Shown: piece after piece, positions 33,691-41,992 of the stretch
Layout of the letters: the number at the start of each line of letters is the position of its first letter
How positions within the stretch are numbered: position 1 is the first letter of the stretch
DNA from: Tenggerimyces flavus
GTDB lineage: Bacteria; Actinomycetota; Actinomycetes; Propionibacteriales; Actinopolymorphaceae
DNA: 64,000 nt
Direction: 5' to 3'
Assembly: GCF_016907715.1 (NCBI RefSeq)
Contig: NZ_JAFBCM010000001.1
Coordinates: 5,084,001-5,148,000, forward strand
Notes under the pieces: generated by a model
Seen by the model: the letters and a program-made list of their open reading frames with translations, nothing else
Databases searched by the model: none
What the model was told of the DNA's origin: nothing
Program-made: the position numbers and the translations under genes

Positions 33691-34710
33691 TCAGCCTCCT
33701 GCTGGCGTGGCTCGGCCGCTGTCGGCGGCCTCGTAGATGGCACAGAGCAGTCGTACGGTGGCGAGCCCTGCCTCGGCGGTGACGGCGGGCGGCCTCCCGT
33801 CGCGGAACGCTGCCAGAACGTCGCGCCACTGGGTCTCGTGGCCGATGACGCCGATCGCGGCGGGATCGCTCGCTCCGCTCTTCGCGGTGCTCGGGGTGGG
33901 TGGTGGCGGGACGCCGGGAATGTCCCAGCGGGTGACCTCGGCGTTCGCGAGCTCGATCGTGCCCTTGCTCGTGTAGACGACCAGGCGGGCGGGATCGCCG
34001 GGCTTGGTGGCGGTCGTGGACACGACGACGCCGAGGGCGTTGCTGGCGAACCTGAGGGTGGCGACGGTCGTGTCCTCGGTGTCGAGTCCGGCGTGGCCGA
34101 GCGTGCCGTACTGGGCGGTGACCTCGGCGACGGGCCCGAGCAGCCAGGTCAGTAGGTCGACGTTGTGGACGGCCTGGTTGAACAGGGAGCCGCCACCCTC
34201 GTTCTGCTTCGACCGCCAGGGCGCGTGCGCGTAGTAGGCGTCGTCGCGGTGCCAGTGCAGGAACGCCTCGCCGAGGATCGGGGTGCCGAGCTCACCGGCG
34301 TCGAGCTTGACTTTGAGGTACTGGTTCTGCGGCTCGAGGCGGCGTTGGGAGACGACGCTGACCTGCCGTCCCGTCTCCTTCGCGGTGGCGGCGACTGCCT
34401 TGGCGTCTTTCACGGTGAGGGCGAGGGGCTTCTCGACGACGACGTCGCTGCCGGCCTTCAGCGCCCGGATGGCCTGCTCGGCGTGCAGGGCACTGGGTCC
34501 ACAGATCGCGACGAGGTCGAGGTCGCTGCGTTCCAGGAGGGCGTCGTGGCTCGTGCGCTCGGCGTCGGGCCAGCCGAGCTCGGTGAGATCGGTGCTGGCG
34601 CCGCCGCTGACGGCGACGAGCTCGGCCTGGTCTGCGAGCCGCGCGAGCGCCTTGGCATGCGTACGTCCGACGCTGCCGAGGCCCAGGATGCCGACGCGGG
34701 TTCTAGCCAC
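33691..34710 (-). CDS. Gfo/Idh/MocA family oxidoreductase
   Basis: A 339-residue NAD(P)-dependent dehydrogenase. The N-terminal Rossmann motif is VGILGLGSVGRTHAKAL, the conserved lysine is in VVVEKPLALT, and the C-terminal alpha/beta domain has GGGSLFNQAVHNVDLLTWLLG, typical of the family catalytic helix. It starts with GTG and overlaps the preceding, shorter Gfo/Idh gene by eight bases. Family members act on sugars, inositols and their derivatives. Its place in a D-amino-acid operon is unusual. Confidence 0.9.
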   Translation of the reverse strand: MARTRVGILGLGSVGRTHAKALARLADQAELVAVSGGASTDLTELGWPDAERTSHDALLERSDLDLVAICGPSALHAEQAIRALKAGSDVVVEKPLALTVKDAKAVAATAKETGRQVSVVSQRRLEPQNQYLKVKLDAGELGTPILGEAFLHWHRDDAYYAHAPWRSKQNEGGGSLFNQAVHNVDLLTWLLGPVAEVTAQYGTLGHAGLDTEDTTVATLRFASNALGVVVSTTATKPGDPARLVVYTSKGTIELANAEVTRWDIPGVPPPPTPSTAKSGASDPAAIGVIGHETQWRDVLAAFRDGRPPAVTAEAGLATVRLLCAIYEAADSGRATPAGG

Positions 34711-35536
34711 GGTCGACCGCCGCCAGCAGCTGGACCGAGCGGCGCATCTGTGCGTCGGAGAGCGGGCGGTCGCCGTTCTGGACGAGAGCGAAGAAGCGTT
34801 CGAGCACGGGCGCGAGGTAGGCGTCGGCCAGCGGGACCTCGCGGCTGAGGATGCCGTGCGCGCCGACGACCTGGAGGTGGAACGGCACGCGCCCCTCGTC
34901 GGACGGCTGGACGAGGTTGACGACGACGTGGGTGGCACCGACCGTCGTGGCGAGCGTGAGGATGCCGCGGGAGCGGGTGGTGATGACCGGGCCGAGGTCG
35001 CCGTCGACCATGGCGAGCGCCATCTCGGCGGGGTGCACGCCGTAGTAGTGCCAGCCGCTGTAGGCGTTGTCCGGATCCGCGGGGCCGGTGGCGACGACGA
35101 TCCGCGCGCCGCCGATGGACGGCAGCGCTTCTCTCGTCTCGACGACCTCGCGGGCCCAGCGCAGCGCCGAGGCCGAGAGGAGTGCGGCGCCGGACGCGTT
35201 CGCCGCTTCGAGCATCGCGTCGGCGTCTCCCACGTTCGTGGCGAACGGCTTGTCGACCAGTACCGGCATCCCGGCCCGGAGGAACGGCATCGCGTGCGCT
35301 CGGTGGTCCGCGCCGTCGCGGTCGGCGACGACGACGGCGTCGACGTTCTCCAGCAGCGCCTCGGGCGTCGAGACCACCGCGATGTCGCCGCCCTGCTTGG
35401 CGACATCGTTCGTCCGCTGGGCGTCGGCGCCCCACAGCGCGGCGACGCGCCAGCCGCCGAAGCGGTGCTCGAGGTTGAGGTGCCGGACGATCAGCTCGAC
35501 GTGTGAGCTCTCTGTCCCCACGACCCCTAAGCGCAT
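34703..35536 (-). CDS. Short Gfo/Idh/MocA-like oxidoreductase
   Basis: A 277-residue protein with MRLGVVGTESSHVE as a modified dinucleotide site (GTESSH in place of GxGxxG) and VLVDKPFATN as the lysine loop. The C-terminal domain is shorter than usual and reads GWHYYGVHPAEMALAMV in the catalytic helix region. It is the first gene of the operon. The altered nucleotide motif suggests a divergent member that may have a changed cofactor or no redox role. An in-frame ATG four codons upstream (35548) is possible. Confidence 0.82.
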   Translation of the reverse strand: MRLGVVGTESSHVELIVRHLNLEHRFGGWRVAALWGADAQRTNDVAKQGGDIAVVSTPEALLENVDAVVVADRDGADHRAHAMPFLRAGMPVLVDKPFATNVGDADAMLEAANASGAALLSASALRWAREVVETREALPSIGGARIVVATGPADPDNAYSGWHYYGVHPAEMALAMVDGDLGPVITTRSRGILTLATTVGATHVVVNLVQPSDEGRVPFHLQVVGAHGILSREVPLADAYLAPVLERFFALVQNGDRPLSDAQMRRSVQLLAAVDRG

Positions 35537-35609
35537 GCCGACGATCATGCCGTAACCAGGTGACATTGCTCGCTGAGATTGTTGGCCGGCGCCGGTAGTG
35601 TCACGGCTG

Positions 35610-36542
35610 ATGACCGCCGAGGGCATGTCCGACTCCGCCGAGCAGCTTCCGCCCGATGAGGCGACGCTGCGGTGGGTGCGTGCCGCGGTGGGCTCGGGCA
35701 GCCTGATCGCGTCACTCCGCGAGCTGCCGACGGCGTCGACCGCGCTGCACGCCGTGGACGTACTCAGCGCGAGCGGTGTCCTGCACCGGCTGATGCTGCG
35801 GCGGTACCACCACGTCGAGCGGCTCGCGTCCGACCCCTGGTACCTCCCGTCGAACGAGGCGACCGTGCTCGGGATGCTCGAGCAGACCGACGTTCCCGCG
35901 CCGCGGCTGCTCGCCGCCGACACGATGGCGACGACCTGCGACCTGCCGACGTTGCTGACCACGCGGCTGCCGGGCGGCCCGCCCGACCAGGCGACCGACC
36001 CGAACCGCATCCTCGTCGCGCTCGCGGACATGCTGCACGTCATCCACGCGATCGACCTGCCGGTGGTGAAGGCGCTGCCGGCGTACCGCCCGTACTACGA
36101 CCGCAAGATCGACGGCGACCGCCGCCCGCCGACCTGGTCGCGAGAGCCGAAGGTGTGGGAGCGCGTGTTCGAGGTCGTCGCGTCGCGGCCGCCGCACTTC
36201 GACCCCGGGTTCATCCACCGTGACTACCACCCCGGCCAGTCGCTGTGGACCCGCGAGCACCTCGTCGGCATCGTGGACTGGACGACCGGCTGCCTCGGCC
36301 CGCGCGGGATCGACCTGGCGCGGATGCGGCTGAACCTCGCCGGCCGCTACGGCGGCGAGTTCGCCGACCGGTTCCTCGCGCTGTACCAGTCCGGTGCGAC
36401 GGTGACCGACCACCACCCGTACTGGGACCTGCTGGACGCGGCCGACGGAATCCTCGACCTGCGGGAGCCGTCGACGTCGGAGCAGCGGGTGGAGTACGCG
36501 CAGTTCGAGGAGTGGGTCGCGCGTTCAGTGGCGCGTCTCTAG
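35610..36542 (+). CDS. Aminoglycoside phosphotransferase-family kinase
   Basis: A 310-residue protein with the APH/choline-kinase fold. The Brenner motif FIHRDYHPGQSLW and the following IVDWTTGCLGPRGIDLARMR give the catalytic Asp and the metal-binding Asp. An N-terminal lobe with LMLRRYHH carries the likely ATP lysine position as Arg. The substrate is unknown; most chromosomal relatives phosphorylate small hydroxyl compounds rather than drugs. Starts at 35598 (GTG) and 35610 (ATG) are both possible. Its TAG stop is the first three bases of the second copy of the dispersed repeat. Confidence 0.88.
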   Translation: MTAEGMSDSAEQLPPDEATLRWVRAAVGSGSLIASLRELPTASTALHAVDVLSASGVLHRLMLRRYHHVERLASDPWYLPSNEATVLGMLEQTDVPAPRLLAADTMATTCDLPTLLTTRLPGGPPDQATDPNRILVALADMLHVIHAIDLPVVKALPAYRPYYDRKIDGDRRPPTWSREPKVWERVFEVVASRPPHFDPGFIHRDYHPGQSLWTREHLVGIVDWTTGCLGPRGIDLARMRLNLAGRYGGEFADRFLALYQSGATVTDHHPYWDLLDAADGILDLREPSTSEQRVEYAQFEEWVARSVARL

Positions 36543-36678
36543 CCTCGATCTTTCGTCCGGCGGTTTGGTTCGACCGGTCCGGCCCGCCCTGGGGCCAATG
36601 ATCATGTTTACATGATCATTGGCCGCTTTACGTGGGGTGGACGCCAGGTAGAGCGGCCACTGGCCGGGTAAGGCGACC
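36540..36678. repeat. Dispersed ~138-bp repeat with central hairpin, copy 2
   Basis: Second copy of the element at 26881-27018, in the same orientation. The central hairpin (36593-36624) is perfect here: GGCCAATGATCATGT, two bases TT, and the exact reverse complement. The element fills the whole gap between the phosphotransferase stop and the convergent YcaQ-like gene stop (36685), and its TAG is the phosphotransferase stop codon. Confidence 0.85.
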
Positions 36679-36684
36679 ACGAGG

Positions 36685-37902
36685 CTAGAGCGCGCGTCGC
36701 AGCTGCTTGGCGAGGTTGCCGCGGTCGGCGACCTCGAGGTCTTCGAGCTCCAGCCAGGCCTGCATTTGCCGCAGCTCCGCGGCGAGCTCGTGGGCGACGT
36801 GCTTGGGGTCGTGGCCGGGCTCGACGTACGCGCTCTGGACCATCAGCGTGCCGCGTTGGCGGTCGGCCTTGAGGTCGCAGCGGCCGACGAGGGTGTCGCC
36901 GAGCAGGAACGGAAGTACGAAGTAGCCGTACTGGCGGCGCTCGGCAGGGACGTAGAGCTGCAGGCCGACCGGGTTGGTGAAGCCGCAGAGCGCCGCGGAG
37001 GAGACCCGGAGGAACGAGTCGAACGGCGACAGCAGCGCCCGCAGCTGGACCGGCTTCGGCACCCGCGTTCCCGGGAGTACGTAGCCGGGGTCCTTCCAGC
37101 CCTCGACCGCGACCGGCACCAGGCGCCCCTCGGCGACCACCTCCTTCAGCAGCGCGGGCCAGATCGCCCGGCTCGGCTTGCCGTTCTCCTGCCTTACACG
37201 GATCCGGAAGCTGTGCAGCCCGAGATGCTCGCTGAGCTGCCGTCCGGTGGCGACGCCGAGCGCTCCGGCGGACAGGCAGAGCAGCTCCTTCTGCGCCTCC
37301 TCGCGGTCAGGCACGGGCGCGTTGAGATGCTCGGCGGGGATGACGTTCTCGATCAGGTCGTACACGCGCGTGAACCCGCGCCGGCCGGCGATGCCGAGAT
37401 AGCCGCACTCCAGGAGCGCCTCCAGCGCGGCCTTGCCCTTGCTCCAGCCCCACCACTTGCCGGTACGCGTGCCGCCGTCAGTCAGGTCGGCCGCGGCGAG
37501 CGGGCCGCGTTCGGAGATCTCGTGCAGGACCGCCTCGATGTGCTCGTCGCCCTCGACCGGGGCGCCCGACGACCAGGTGCGGCTGGTCCGCATCGCCAGC
37601 ATCCGGTGCAGCATCAGCGGGAACAGTCGCGCCGGCAGCAGGCAGCTCGCGTGGCTCCAGCACTCGAACAGCTCTTTGCGGTCGTACGTCAGGTCGTCCA
37701 GCGCCGTGCGCCGGTACGGACCGAGGCGCGAGTACGCGGGCAGGTAGTGGGAGCGGACCAGCACGTTCACCGAGTCGAGCTGGATCGTCAGGAGCTTGTC
37801 CGCGACCTTGCGTACGTGCGCCAACGTCGCCTTGGCCGGCACCCGCCCAAAGCCCTGCGCCGACAAGGCGATCCGGCGTGCCTCGGCGAGCGACAGGTCC
37901 AT
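36685..37902 (-). CDS. YcaQ/AlkX-like winged-helix DNA glycosylase (HTH_42)
   Basis: A 405-residue cytosolic protein of the HTH_42/DUF1006 family. Three winged-helix units are followed by a beta-rich part. The active-site motif reads Q41-L-D43 (TIQLDSVNV), the QxD form found in E. coli YcaQ, which removes alkylated guanines and unhooks interstrand crosslinks; the antibiotic-resistance branch AlkZ has QxQ instead. YSRLGPYR and ECWSHASCLLP also match. A general alkylation-repair role is more likely than self-resistance. A longer frame upstream was rejected in favour of the family start MDLSLAEARR. Confidence 0.88.
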   Translation of the reverse strand: MDLSLAEARRIALSAQGFGRVPAKATLAHVRKVADKLLTIQLDSVNVLVRSHYLPAYSRLGPYRRTALDDLTYDRKELFECWSHASCLLPARLFPLMLHRMLAMRTSRTWSSGAPVEGDEHIEAVLHEISERGPLAAADLTDGGTRTGKWWGWSKGKAALEALLECGYLGIAGRRGFTRVYDLIENVIPAEHLNAPVPDREEAQKELLCLSAGALGVATGRQLSEHLGLHSFRIRVRQENGKPSRAIWPALLKEVVAEGRLVPVAVEGWKDPGYVLPGTRVPKPVQLRALLSPFDSFLRVSSAALCGFTNPVGLQLYVPAERRQYGYFVLPFLLGDTLVGRCDLKADRQRGTLMVQSAYVEPGHDPKHVAHELAAELRQMQAWLELEDLEVADRGNLAKQLRRAL

Positions 37903-37913
37903 GCGGACCCAGG

Positions 37914-38348
37914 CTAGAGGATGTCGTCCAAGGTCACGGCGAACGTGCCGGTGGGGGTCAGGACGTAGACGCCGAGGGGGCGGACGTCGTGCAGGGCGCA
38001 GGTTCTGTTCAGGCCCTGGTACCAACGCCGGTCGCTCTCGACGACGTGGTCCGGCCCGGGGCGGGACACGCCGAGCAGCAGCCGGCCGTGCGGATGTGAC
38101 GCGGCCAGCACCTCGGCGAACGTGCTGACCAGCCGGGCGCACTCCTGCACCGACGGGTGCTCCGGGCAGCCGTCGACGGCGCGGTTGGCCTGCGGTCGGT
38201 GCTGCTGGTCGCAGAGCACGCCGTACGCGGTGAACTCGGTTCGCCGCACCGGTCCCACCAGCGCGTCGAAATGGGCGCGGATCGCCTCCGGCGTCTCCAG
38301 CGCCGCCGGCTCCATCCGCTCGACGGGTACGGGTCGCACATCGTCCAT
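37914..38348 (-). CDS. Hypothetical protein
   Basis: A 144-residue soluble protein that I do not recognise. It contains TAYGVLCDQQHRPQANRAVDGCPEHPS, a helix with FAEVLAASHPHGRLLLGVSR, and a C-terminal beta pair PLGVYVLTPTGTFAVTLDDIL. Three cysteines and several His occur but form no clear zinc motif. It lies 11 bp upstream of the YcaQ-like gene on the same strand, so the two may be co-transcribed. Codon use and composition agree with the neighbours. Confidence 0.65.
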   Translation of the reverse strand: MDDVRPVPVERMEPAALETPEAIRAHFDALVGPVRRTEFTAYGVLCDQQHRPQANRAVDGCPEHPSVQECARLVSTFAEVLAASHPHGRLLLGVSRPGPDHVVESDRRWYQGLNRTCALHDVRPLGVYVLTPTGTFAVTLDDIL

Positions 38349-38483
38349 GCAGGCAGAATGCCCGAATCGGCCTGTGGATTGCGCGCTCCGTCCACAGGCT
38401 CGCTGTGCTAAGGCGCCGGAGAATTGCCCAGGGACGGCGAGATTCCCACGATGTGGGCCGCTCCGCTCGGCCATACTGCGCAC

Positions 38484-39278
38484 GTGGGCGACACTCCGCG
38501 CTGGGCGCGCTATCCGTTCCTGGATCATCCCGGCCCGCTGGCCTTCGCTCATCGCGGCGGCGCCAAGTACGAGCCGAACGATGGCATCGAGAACACGATG
38601 GCCGCCTTCGGCAACGCCGTCGGCCTCGGCTACCGCTACCTCGAGACCGACGTGCACGCCACGTCGGACGGCGTGCTCATCGCGTTCCACGACGAGACGC
38701 TCGACCGGGTCACCGACCGGCAGGGACGGATCGCGGACATGCCGTTCCGCGAGGTCGAGAAGGCCCGGATCGGCGGCCGCGAGCCGATCCCGCTGCTCGA
38801 GGACATCCTCGACACCTGGCCCGACGCCCGCCTCAACATCGACGTCAAGGAGGCGAACGCGATCGAGCCGCTGGTCCGGGCGGTCGAACGGACCAACGCG
38901 CACGACCGGATCTGCGTCTCCTCGTTCTCCGGCCGCCGCATCAAACGGGCCCGAAAGCTGCTCGGTCCCGAGGTCGCGAGCGGCCTCGCGCCGCTGGGCA
39001 TCGCGCTCGTCCGGCTGCCGCTCCCCCGCGGCCTCGGTCGACTGCTCGTTGCCGACGTGCCGTGCGTGCAGGTGCCGGTCTCGTACTACGGCTTCCGCAT
39101 CCTCACCAAGGGCTTCGTCGACCTCGCGCACGCGCTCGGCAAGCAGGTGCACGTGTGGACCGTCGACGAGCCGGACGAGATGCGCGCGCTGCTCGATCTC
39201 GGCGTCGACGGGCTGATCACCGATCGCATCGACACGCTTCGGGATGTCCTCACCGAACGCGGGCAGTGGACGCCATGA
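38484..39278 (+). CDS. Glycerophosphodiester phosphodiesterase (UgpQ-like, single domain)
   Basis: A 264-residue GDPD enzyme without a signal peptide. It has AFAHRGG, ENTMAAF, LETDVHAT and FHDETLDRVTD, which give the catalytic His pair and metal Glu/Asp residues, and the barrel ends with VWTVDEPDEM and GVDGLITDRID. It should hydrolyse glycerophosphodiesters to glycerol 3-phosphate and an alcohol. The GTG at 38484 was chosen because it gives the family N-terminus; in-frame ATG starts at 38424 and 38451 exist. The UMF1 transporter starts seven bases after its stop, so the two form an operon. Confidence 0.92.
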   Translation: MGDTPRWARYPFLDHPGPLAFAHRGGAKYEPNDGIENTMAAFGNAVGLGYRYLETDVHATSDGVLIAFHDETLDRVTDRQGRIADMPFREVEKARIGGREPIPLLEDILDTWPDARLNIDVKEANAIEPLVRAVERTNAHDRICVSSFSGRRIKRARKLLGPEVASGLAPLGIALVRLPLPRGLGRLLVADVPCVQVPVSYYGFRILTKGFVDLAHALGKQVHVWTVDEPDEMRALLDLGVDGLITDRIDTLRDVLTERGQWTP

Positions 39279-39285
39279 TGCGTGC

Positions 39286-40686
39286 ATGACTGACACGGGC
39301 ACGGGGACCACGCCGGCGTCGTACCCCGACGCCACCGAGCGCCGCCGCGAGCAGCGCGCGTGGTACTTCTACGACTGGGCCAACTCCGCGTACGCGACCA
39401 CCGTTCTCAACGTCCTGTTCAGCCCGTACCTGATCTCGGTCGCCGAGCGCGCTGCGTGCGGGCGGACCGGTACGCCGGAGAATCCCTGCACCACCGACCT
39501 GCATCTGCTCGGCATCCCGATCTCCCCCGGCTCGCTGCCCCTGTACGTGATCACGGCGTCGACGCTGCTCGCCGCGATCCTGCTGCCGATCGTCGGCGCC
39601 TTCGCCGACCGGTCCCAGCACAAGAAGAACCTGCTCGTCGGACTCGCCTGGATCGGCGCCGCCGCGAACGTCGGCATGTTCTTCGTCGCCGGGACCAACT
39701 GGGGTCTCGGCGTGCTGCTGTTGTTCGTCGGCAACATCTGTCTCGCCTCGTCCCTGGTCGTCTACGACGCGATCCTGTGCGACATCGCCACACCGGACGA
39801 ACGCGACGGGGTCTCGTCGCGGGGCTGGGCTCTGGGCTATCTCGGCGGCGGCCTGCTGCTGGTGCTGAACCTCGCGTTGGTGCAGGGCCACGACCTGGTC
39901 GGGCTGTCGAGCGGCGACGCGGTGCGGATCTCGATCGCGTCGGCCGGAGTGTGGTGGGCGGGCTTCACGTTCATCCCGTTCTTCGGCCTGCGGAACCGAC
40001 CGCCGGTCGCGGTGGTCACCGTCTCCACGCGGGCCGGGGTGGTGCGGCAGAGCTTCGGGCAGCTGTTCACGACGCTGCGCGAGGCGCGGGCCTTCCCAAT
40101 GACGCTGCTGTTCCTGATCGCGTACCTGTTCTTCAACGACGGTGTGCAGACCGTGATCTACGCGTCGTCGGTGTACGCGTCGTCGCAGCTCGGGATGGGT
40201 CAGTCGACGCTGATCGTGCTGATCCTGATCGTCCAGTTCGTCGCGTTCGGCGGCGCGCTGCTCTTCGGGCGCGTGGCGGGGCGGTTGGGGAGCAAGAAGA
40301 CGATCCTCGGGGCGCTGGTGATCTGGGTGTTCGTGGTGATCGCGGCGTACTTCCTCCCGGTCCGGCAGATCGTGCCGGTGCTCGTGCTCGGGGTGTTCAT
40401 CGGGCTGGTGCTCGGTGGGACGCAGGCGCTCTCCCGGTCGCTCTACAGCCAGTTCGTGCCGCGGGGACGGGAGGCGGAGTACTTCTCGCTCTACCAGGCG
40501 TGCGAGCGAGGGACGAGCTGGCTGGGGACGCTGGTGTTCGGCGTCGTCCACCAGCTGACGAACTCGTACCGGCCGGCGATCATCGCGTTGATCGTCTTCT
40601 TCGTCGTCGGCTTCGTGCTGCTGTTGCGCGTCGACCCGCGGCGGGCGATCCGGGAGGCGGGCAACGAGCAGCCGGCCGTGGTGTGA
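39286..40686 (+). CDS. MFS transporter, UMF1/Atg22-like family
   Basis: A 466-residue membrane protein with about twelve spans. The start REQRAWYFYDWANSAYATTV is diagnostic for the UMF1/Atg22 group, and the loop GAFADRSQHKKNLLV is its motif A. A late LGGTQALSRSLYSQFVP is also typical. The substrate is not known; relatives in fungi export amino acids from vacuoles. The gene follows a GDPD gene with a seven-base gap, so export or import of a product of phospholipid breakdown is conceivable but unproven. Confidence 0.9.
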   Translation: MTDTGTGTTPASYPDATERRREQRAWYFYDWANSAYATTVLNVLFSPYLISVAERAACGRTGTPENPCTTDLHLLGIPISPGSLPLYVITASTLLAAILLPIVGAFADRSQHKKNLLVGLAWIGAAANVGMFFVAGTNWGLGVLLLFVGNICLASSLVVYDAILCDIATPDERDGVSSRGWALGYLGGGLLLVLNLALVQGHDLVGLSSGDAVRISIASAGVWWAGFTFIPFFGLRNRPPVAVVTVSTRAGVVRQSFGQLFTTLREARAFPMTLLFLIAYLFFNDGVQTVIYASSVYASSQLGMGQSTLIVLILIVQFVAFGGALLFGRVAGRLGSKKTILGALVIWVFVVIAAYFLPVRQIVPVLVLGVFIGLVLGGTQALSRSLYSQFVPRGREAEYFSLYQACERGTSWLGTLVFGVVHQLTNSYRPAIIALIVFFVVGFVLLLRVDPRRAIREAGNEQPAVV

Positions 40687-40726
40687 GGTAGCTGACTCGG
40701 GTCAGGATTCGGTGGATGCCGGAACG

Positions 40727-40752
40727 GGAATCTTCAGGGGTGTCCGGTCGTT
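40727..40752 (+). promoter_or_regulatory. SigR-type promoter of rbpA
   Basis: GGAAT (40727-40731) is followed after exactly 18 bases by GTT (40750-40752). This is the consensus of the thiol-oxidative-stress sigma factor SigR/SigH of actinobacteria, and rbpA is an established SigR target in Streptomyces coelicolor. The distance to the rbpA start codon leaves a leader of about 40 bases with GGAG as the ribosome site. Confidence 0.78.
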
Positions 40753-40800
40753 GGACCGTCTGTCGGACCAGCGAAAGACTGCAGGGGGAACGGAGTATCC

Positions 40801-41196
40801 ATGTCAGAGCGCGCACTGCGCGGCTCACGGCTCGGAGCGTCCAGCTACGAGGACGAACGGGAGATCACGCCCGCGCCTCGGCAGCTGGTGGGTTACACCT
40901 GTCCGCAGGCGCACCACTTCGAGCTGACGTTCGCCGCCGAAGCCGAGGTTCCATCCGCGTGGGAATGCCCGCGCTGCGGTGCGGAGGGCGTCCGCCTGGA
41001 CGGTGACCAGCCGGAGCCGAAGCACGTGAAGCCCGCGAGGACCCACTGGGACATGCTGCTCGAACGACGCAGCATCGACGAGTTGGAAGAGCTGCTGTCC
41101 GAACGCCTCGAACTCCTGCGTTCCGGACAGATCGGCCCAGAGCACCTGCACCGCCCCCGCGGCGGTAAGCCCCCAAGGCAACGAAAGAGCGCCTGA
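40801..41196 (+). CDS. rbpA: RNA polymerase-binding protein RbpA
   Basis: A 131-residue transcription activator found only in actinobacteria. It binds RNA polymerase and the principal sigma factor and stabilises the open complex. The N-terminal tail with RGSRLGASSYE leads to the core domain with zinc-binding residues C34, H38, C56 and C59, the pattern reported for the Streptomyces protein. The basic linker and the C-terminal sigma-interaction helices THWDMLLERRSIDELEELL and SERLELLRSG follow. It is slightly longer than most because of a basic C-terminal tail. A SigR-type promoter precedes it. Its position near lnt and the Ppm-like gene repeats the mycobacterial arrangement. Confidence 0.97.
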   Translation: MSERALRGSRLGASSYEDEREITPAPRQLVGYTCPQAHHFELTFAAEAEVPSAWECPRCGAEGVRLDGDQPEPKHVKPARTHWDMLLERRSIDELEELLSERLELLRSGQIGPEHLHRPRGGKPPRQRKSA

Positions 41197-41209
41197 GCCG
41201 TACCAAGAC

Positions 41210-41246
41210 CCAAGCCGCGTCGCGACCCCCCGGCGACGCGGCTTGG
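41210..41246. terminator. Hairpin terminator after rbpA
   Basis: CCAAGCCGCGTCGC (41210-41223) and its exact reverse complement (41233-41246) form a 14-bp stem with a 9-base C-rich loop, 13 bases after the rbpA stop. The next gene begins 50 bases later. Confidence 0.8.
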
Positions 41247-41296
41247 TGCTGTCCGGGGTGCGAGGGGTTGTCGGAAGGCTCGGCTAGGTTCGACCG

Positions 41297-41992
41297 GTGC
41301 CGCCATCCCTCAAGCCGCCAGTGAAACCGCGACTCCCCCGCGACCTGATTCCTGCCACCCTCCCCGAGCACCAACCCGAGGACGACGGCCATCTGCACGG
41401 CCTCGCGTTCACCGACACGCACCTCGCCGACCTCGACGTGCATCTCCTTGACGTCACCGAGTGCACGTTCGACCAGGTCGACCTCAGCGGCTCGAGGCTG
41501 AGCAAGACGACGTTCGCCGACTGCCGGCTGCAGGAGTCCGACCTGGCGAACGTGCAGGCCATCGGCTCCTCGATCATCCGAAGCGAGCTCCAAGGCCTGC
41601 GCATGACCGGGCTCGGGTTCGCCGACGGAACGATCCGCGAGGTCACGTTCGACCGTTGCCGCCTCGACCTCTCGGCGTTCAGGTTCAGCACGTTCAGCAA
41701 GACGGTCTTCGACGGCTGCAGCCTTCGCCAAGCCGACTTCGGCAACGCCGATCTGCGCGGTGTCCAGTTCACCAGTTGCGACCTCACCGGCGCGAAGTTC
41801 GCCCAGGCCAACCTCAAGGGCGCGCGGCTCACGAACTGCGTCCTCGATCAGATCGGCAACGTCGAGAACCTCGCCGGTGCCACCATCGACGCGGCGGACT
41901 TGGTCGCGCTCTCGTACGCCCTCGCCGGGGCACTCGGCATCGTGATCAGCGAGGAGGCGGCTGGTCCCCGTTCAGCACCTCGCCCTGAATGA
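41297..41992 (+). CDS. Pentapeptide-repeat protein
   Basis: A 231-residue protein with a right-handed beta-helix of pentapeptide repeats (about residues 38-200), visible as runs such as FDQVDLSGSRLSKTTFADCR and QADFGNADLRGVQFTSCDL. It closely resembles the pentapeptide proteins often placed beside rbpA/lnt-type genes or near gyrase-protecting Qnr-like proteins, but the family is broad and no target is evident. The hydrophobic end ALSYALAGALGIVI may form a dimer helix. Its last 47 bases overlap the convergent fxsA gene. Confidence 0.88.
   Translation: MPPSLKPPVKPRLPRDLIPATLPEHQPEDDGHLHGLAFTDTHLADLDVHLLDVTECTFDQVDLSGSRLSKTTFADCRLQESDLANVQAIGSSIIRSELQGLRMTGLGFADGTIREVTFDRCRLDLSAFRFSTFSKTVFDGCSLRQADFGNADLRGVQFTSCDLTGAKFAQANLKGARLTNCVLDQIGNVENLAGATIDAADLVALSYALAGALGIVISEEAAGPRSAPRPE

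Noticed and set aside
35610-36542. Aminoglycoside resistance kinase
   Set aside because: Only the general kinase motifs are present; no features of known resistance enzymes, and such genes are common in actinobacterial chromosomes.
36685-37902. YcaQ-like gene as self-resistance for a DNA-alkylating antibiotic
   Set aside because: Its motif is QxD as in housekeeping YcaQ and not QxQ as in AlkZ, and there is no biosynthetic cluster nearby.
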